Shown here one piece after another: positions 41,330 to 42,685 of a stretch of 42,685 nucleotides of DNA (the stretch's first letter is position 1; the number at the start of each line of letters is the position of its first letter). A program made the translations under genes and the position numbers. The stretch lies in contig MU657289.1 in the NCBI GenBank assembly GCA_026770575.1, positions 52,910-95,594 on the forward strand, written 5' to 3'. This DNA is from Pelagophyceae sp. CCMP2097. Its lineage: Eukaryota; Sar; Pelagophyceae. The notes under the pieces are model-generated. The model had not been told where the DNA came from. It was given only the letters and a program-made list of their open reading frames with translations, and ran no database searches.

Positions 41330-42444
41330 GTCGATGAGGCGCCGCGCCGATGACGACGACGTGTTGCGCATCGACGGGCACGGCCGCACATCCAGAGCGC
41401 GCCGAGCTCGTCGACGGACCGCCGGCGTCGTGGCGGCATCTCTGCAAGAGAGGGCCTCGTCTTCTTGCGGGCTGCTCGATGGGGTGCGTCGCGCATGGCA
41501 CCGACATGTCGGTACCGCATAGATCTTGCGCACGTCAATGCCGGTGGCGCATCGCTCGCGCGCCCCTTTCGAGCACCTCCGTGGTTCCGCCACCCCCGAA
41601 CACGAGGTACCGCAGTTCTTCCTCCGCGGCGCCGATTCGAACGGCTGCGATGCCCGCGCGTGCACGCAGCATGGCCGGCCCGGGCGCGAACTCCATCGTC
41701 GCCACGTCGAGGAGCTCGGTGTTGGCTAATTCTGTGTTTGATAAGTCCCGCCCGCCAATAACGAGGACGTGTCGAGCATTGACAGGCGCGGCCGCGCATC
41801 CATAGCGTGCCGAACTCATCGACGGACCGGGGGCGAACGCCATGGTCCGGACGTCGAGGACCTCCGTCGTTTGCAAATGTTGTCCTGGACCTGAAACGCC
41901 ACCGGCCACCATAATGCGGTGCTCGTCGAGCGCGACGGTCGCGCATCCACTGCGTGGATTGGCCATGTCGGGCCCCGGGGCAAAGGCCATCGTGTCCAGG
42001 CTGAAAATCTCGCTGGTCGACAAGCGAGACGTGCCATCGTACCCGCCAATGACGAGGACCCTGCGAGCGTCGAGTGCGACAGCGTCACAGCCGAATCGTG
42101 CCGATTTGCATGATCGGCCCTGGCGTGAGCGTAAGTATCGAGAGGTGGAAGATCTCCGTCGTGTTCAATACAGCACCATCTTTTCAGCCCACCACGAGCA
42201 CGCGGTCCACGTCGACCTGGACGGCCGCACAGCCGTGCCGTCCCACGAGCAAGTTCGGCCCAGCCGTAAACGTCATCGTCTGCGTGTCGAGCACGTCAGA
42301 CGTGTTTAAAGCAGACCCAATCGAACGGCCGCCAAACACGACGACGCGCCCGCCGACAAATACGGCAGCACATCCACCACGCCCTGAGCTCATCGCGTAT
42401 TCCAGGCTCCCGAAGGGAGCCGTAGTAGGGAACGGCCTCTCCAA
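41330..42444 (-). pseudogene. Decayed kelch-repeat gene
   Basis: The minus strand encodes at least five kelch blades: GGRVVVFGGRS, DRVLVVG, ARRVLVIGGYDGTS, EHRIMVAGGVSGPGQ, ARHVLVIGGRD and AQHVVVIG, with TSEIFSLDTMAFAPGPDM-type linkers. Intactness fails at several points. A TGA at 42186-42184 falls inside the VVGG strand. A frame change occurs near 42090-42100 between LTPGPIMQIGT and RFGCDAVALDARR. A further change occurs near 41505-41540 after GGGGTTEVLERG. Between these breaks the blades are well preserved, suggesting recent decay. It is related to the intact kelch gene at 20657-22097. Short introns do not explain the stop or the shifts. Confidence 0.65.
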
Positions 42445-42685
42445 TTTGGTACGCCCTGATTTTCACCCAACTTGTTATGCTTTGACCTTTTCCGCTCAAG
42501 CGGGTCGATCCGGCCTCTCCTGGGGCCCCGTTTCGGGGCGTGGCGCGGCTCGATGCCACCCGACCGCGCCTCGGCCTTCAATGAGGAAGGCCGGGCCGCC
42601 AATCTGACGCCAGGGCCATTCTCGTGACAACTACTCCGGTTGAAAAATGAAGCTTTGCGCGCGATCTGGATGCTCCCCGAGGCCC
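42445..42685. other. 5' flank of the kelch pseudogene; no gene supported
   Basis: Only short open frames are present. If the kelch copy had an upstream exon, it should lie here or beyond the window edge. Confidence 0.25.

Noticed and set aside
1..42685. tRNA, rRNA or other structured RNA genes
   Set aside because: No cloverleaf or rRNA core sequence was recognised by eye; a covariance-model scan would be needed to exclude small ones.

Overview
This is a eukaryotic nuclear window. Its genes are split by spliceosomal introns, most ending in TAG|G, and it encodes chromodomain helicase, BRCT/Pol X, kelch, WD40 and RRM proteins. The DNA is very GC rich outside a few AT-rich islands. The family mix, the compact GC-rich genes and N-termini such as MRPSAFLALLLATGASALQ resemble a stramenopile alga of the pelagophyte type (Aureococcus-like). 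That placement is inference, not something the sequence proves.

Layout. 1-1352: nested direct repeats. 1353-2127 (-): decayed helical-repeat exon. 2193-9629 (-): a 629-residue RRM plus helical-repeat RNA-binding protein in four exons, two of whose introns are packed with 12-13-nt tandem arrays and copies of a ~210-bp dispersed element. 9894-10868 (+): intact secreted-type methyltransferase. 10996-11114: WD40 relic, cut by a 996-bp terminal-inverted-repeat element (11115-12110). 12080-12638 (-): small membrane protein whose C-terminus comes from that element's end. 13058-16680 (+): membrane-anchored beta-helix protein with one frame break. 16985-18180: array DNA. 18701-19067: inverted-repeat element. 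19190-20250: unresolved coding, with a Sel1-like tail. 20657-22097 (+): kelch protein. 22386-32273 (-): 13-exon CHD chromatin remodeler of ~2,013 residues. 32274-35495: AT-rich non-coding DNA with a 446-bp MITE-like element. 35496-40698 (+): 12-exon family X DNA polymerase of ~1,150 residues. 41330-42444 (-): decayed kelch gene.

I derived the exon structures by matching GT/GC..AG boundaries to reading phase and family motifs. For the RRM/repeat, CHD and Pol X genes every chosen junction keeps phase, which strongly supports the models. CHD exon 4's donor remains uncertain between two in-phase sites.

Two themes run through the window. First, the 12-, 13- and 14-nt degenerate arrays occupy introns or intergenic DNA and never an exon I could define. 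Second, at least seven splice sites sit in or beside a 14-23-bp tandem duplication, as though introns here arise or grow by small tandem duplications. CHD (remodelling), Pol X (end joining or base-excision repair) and the organelle-type RRM/repeat protein are unrelated housekeeping neighbours, not an operon-like pathway.
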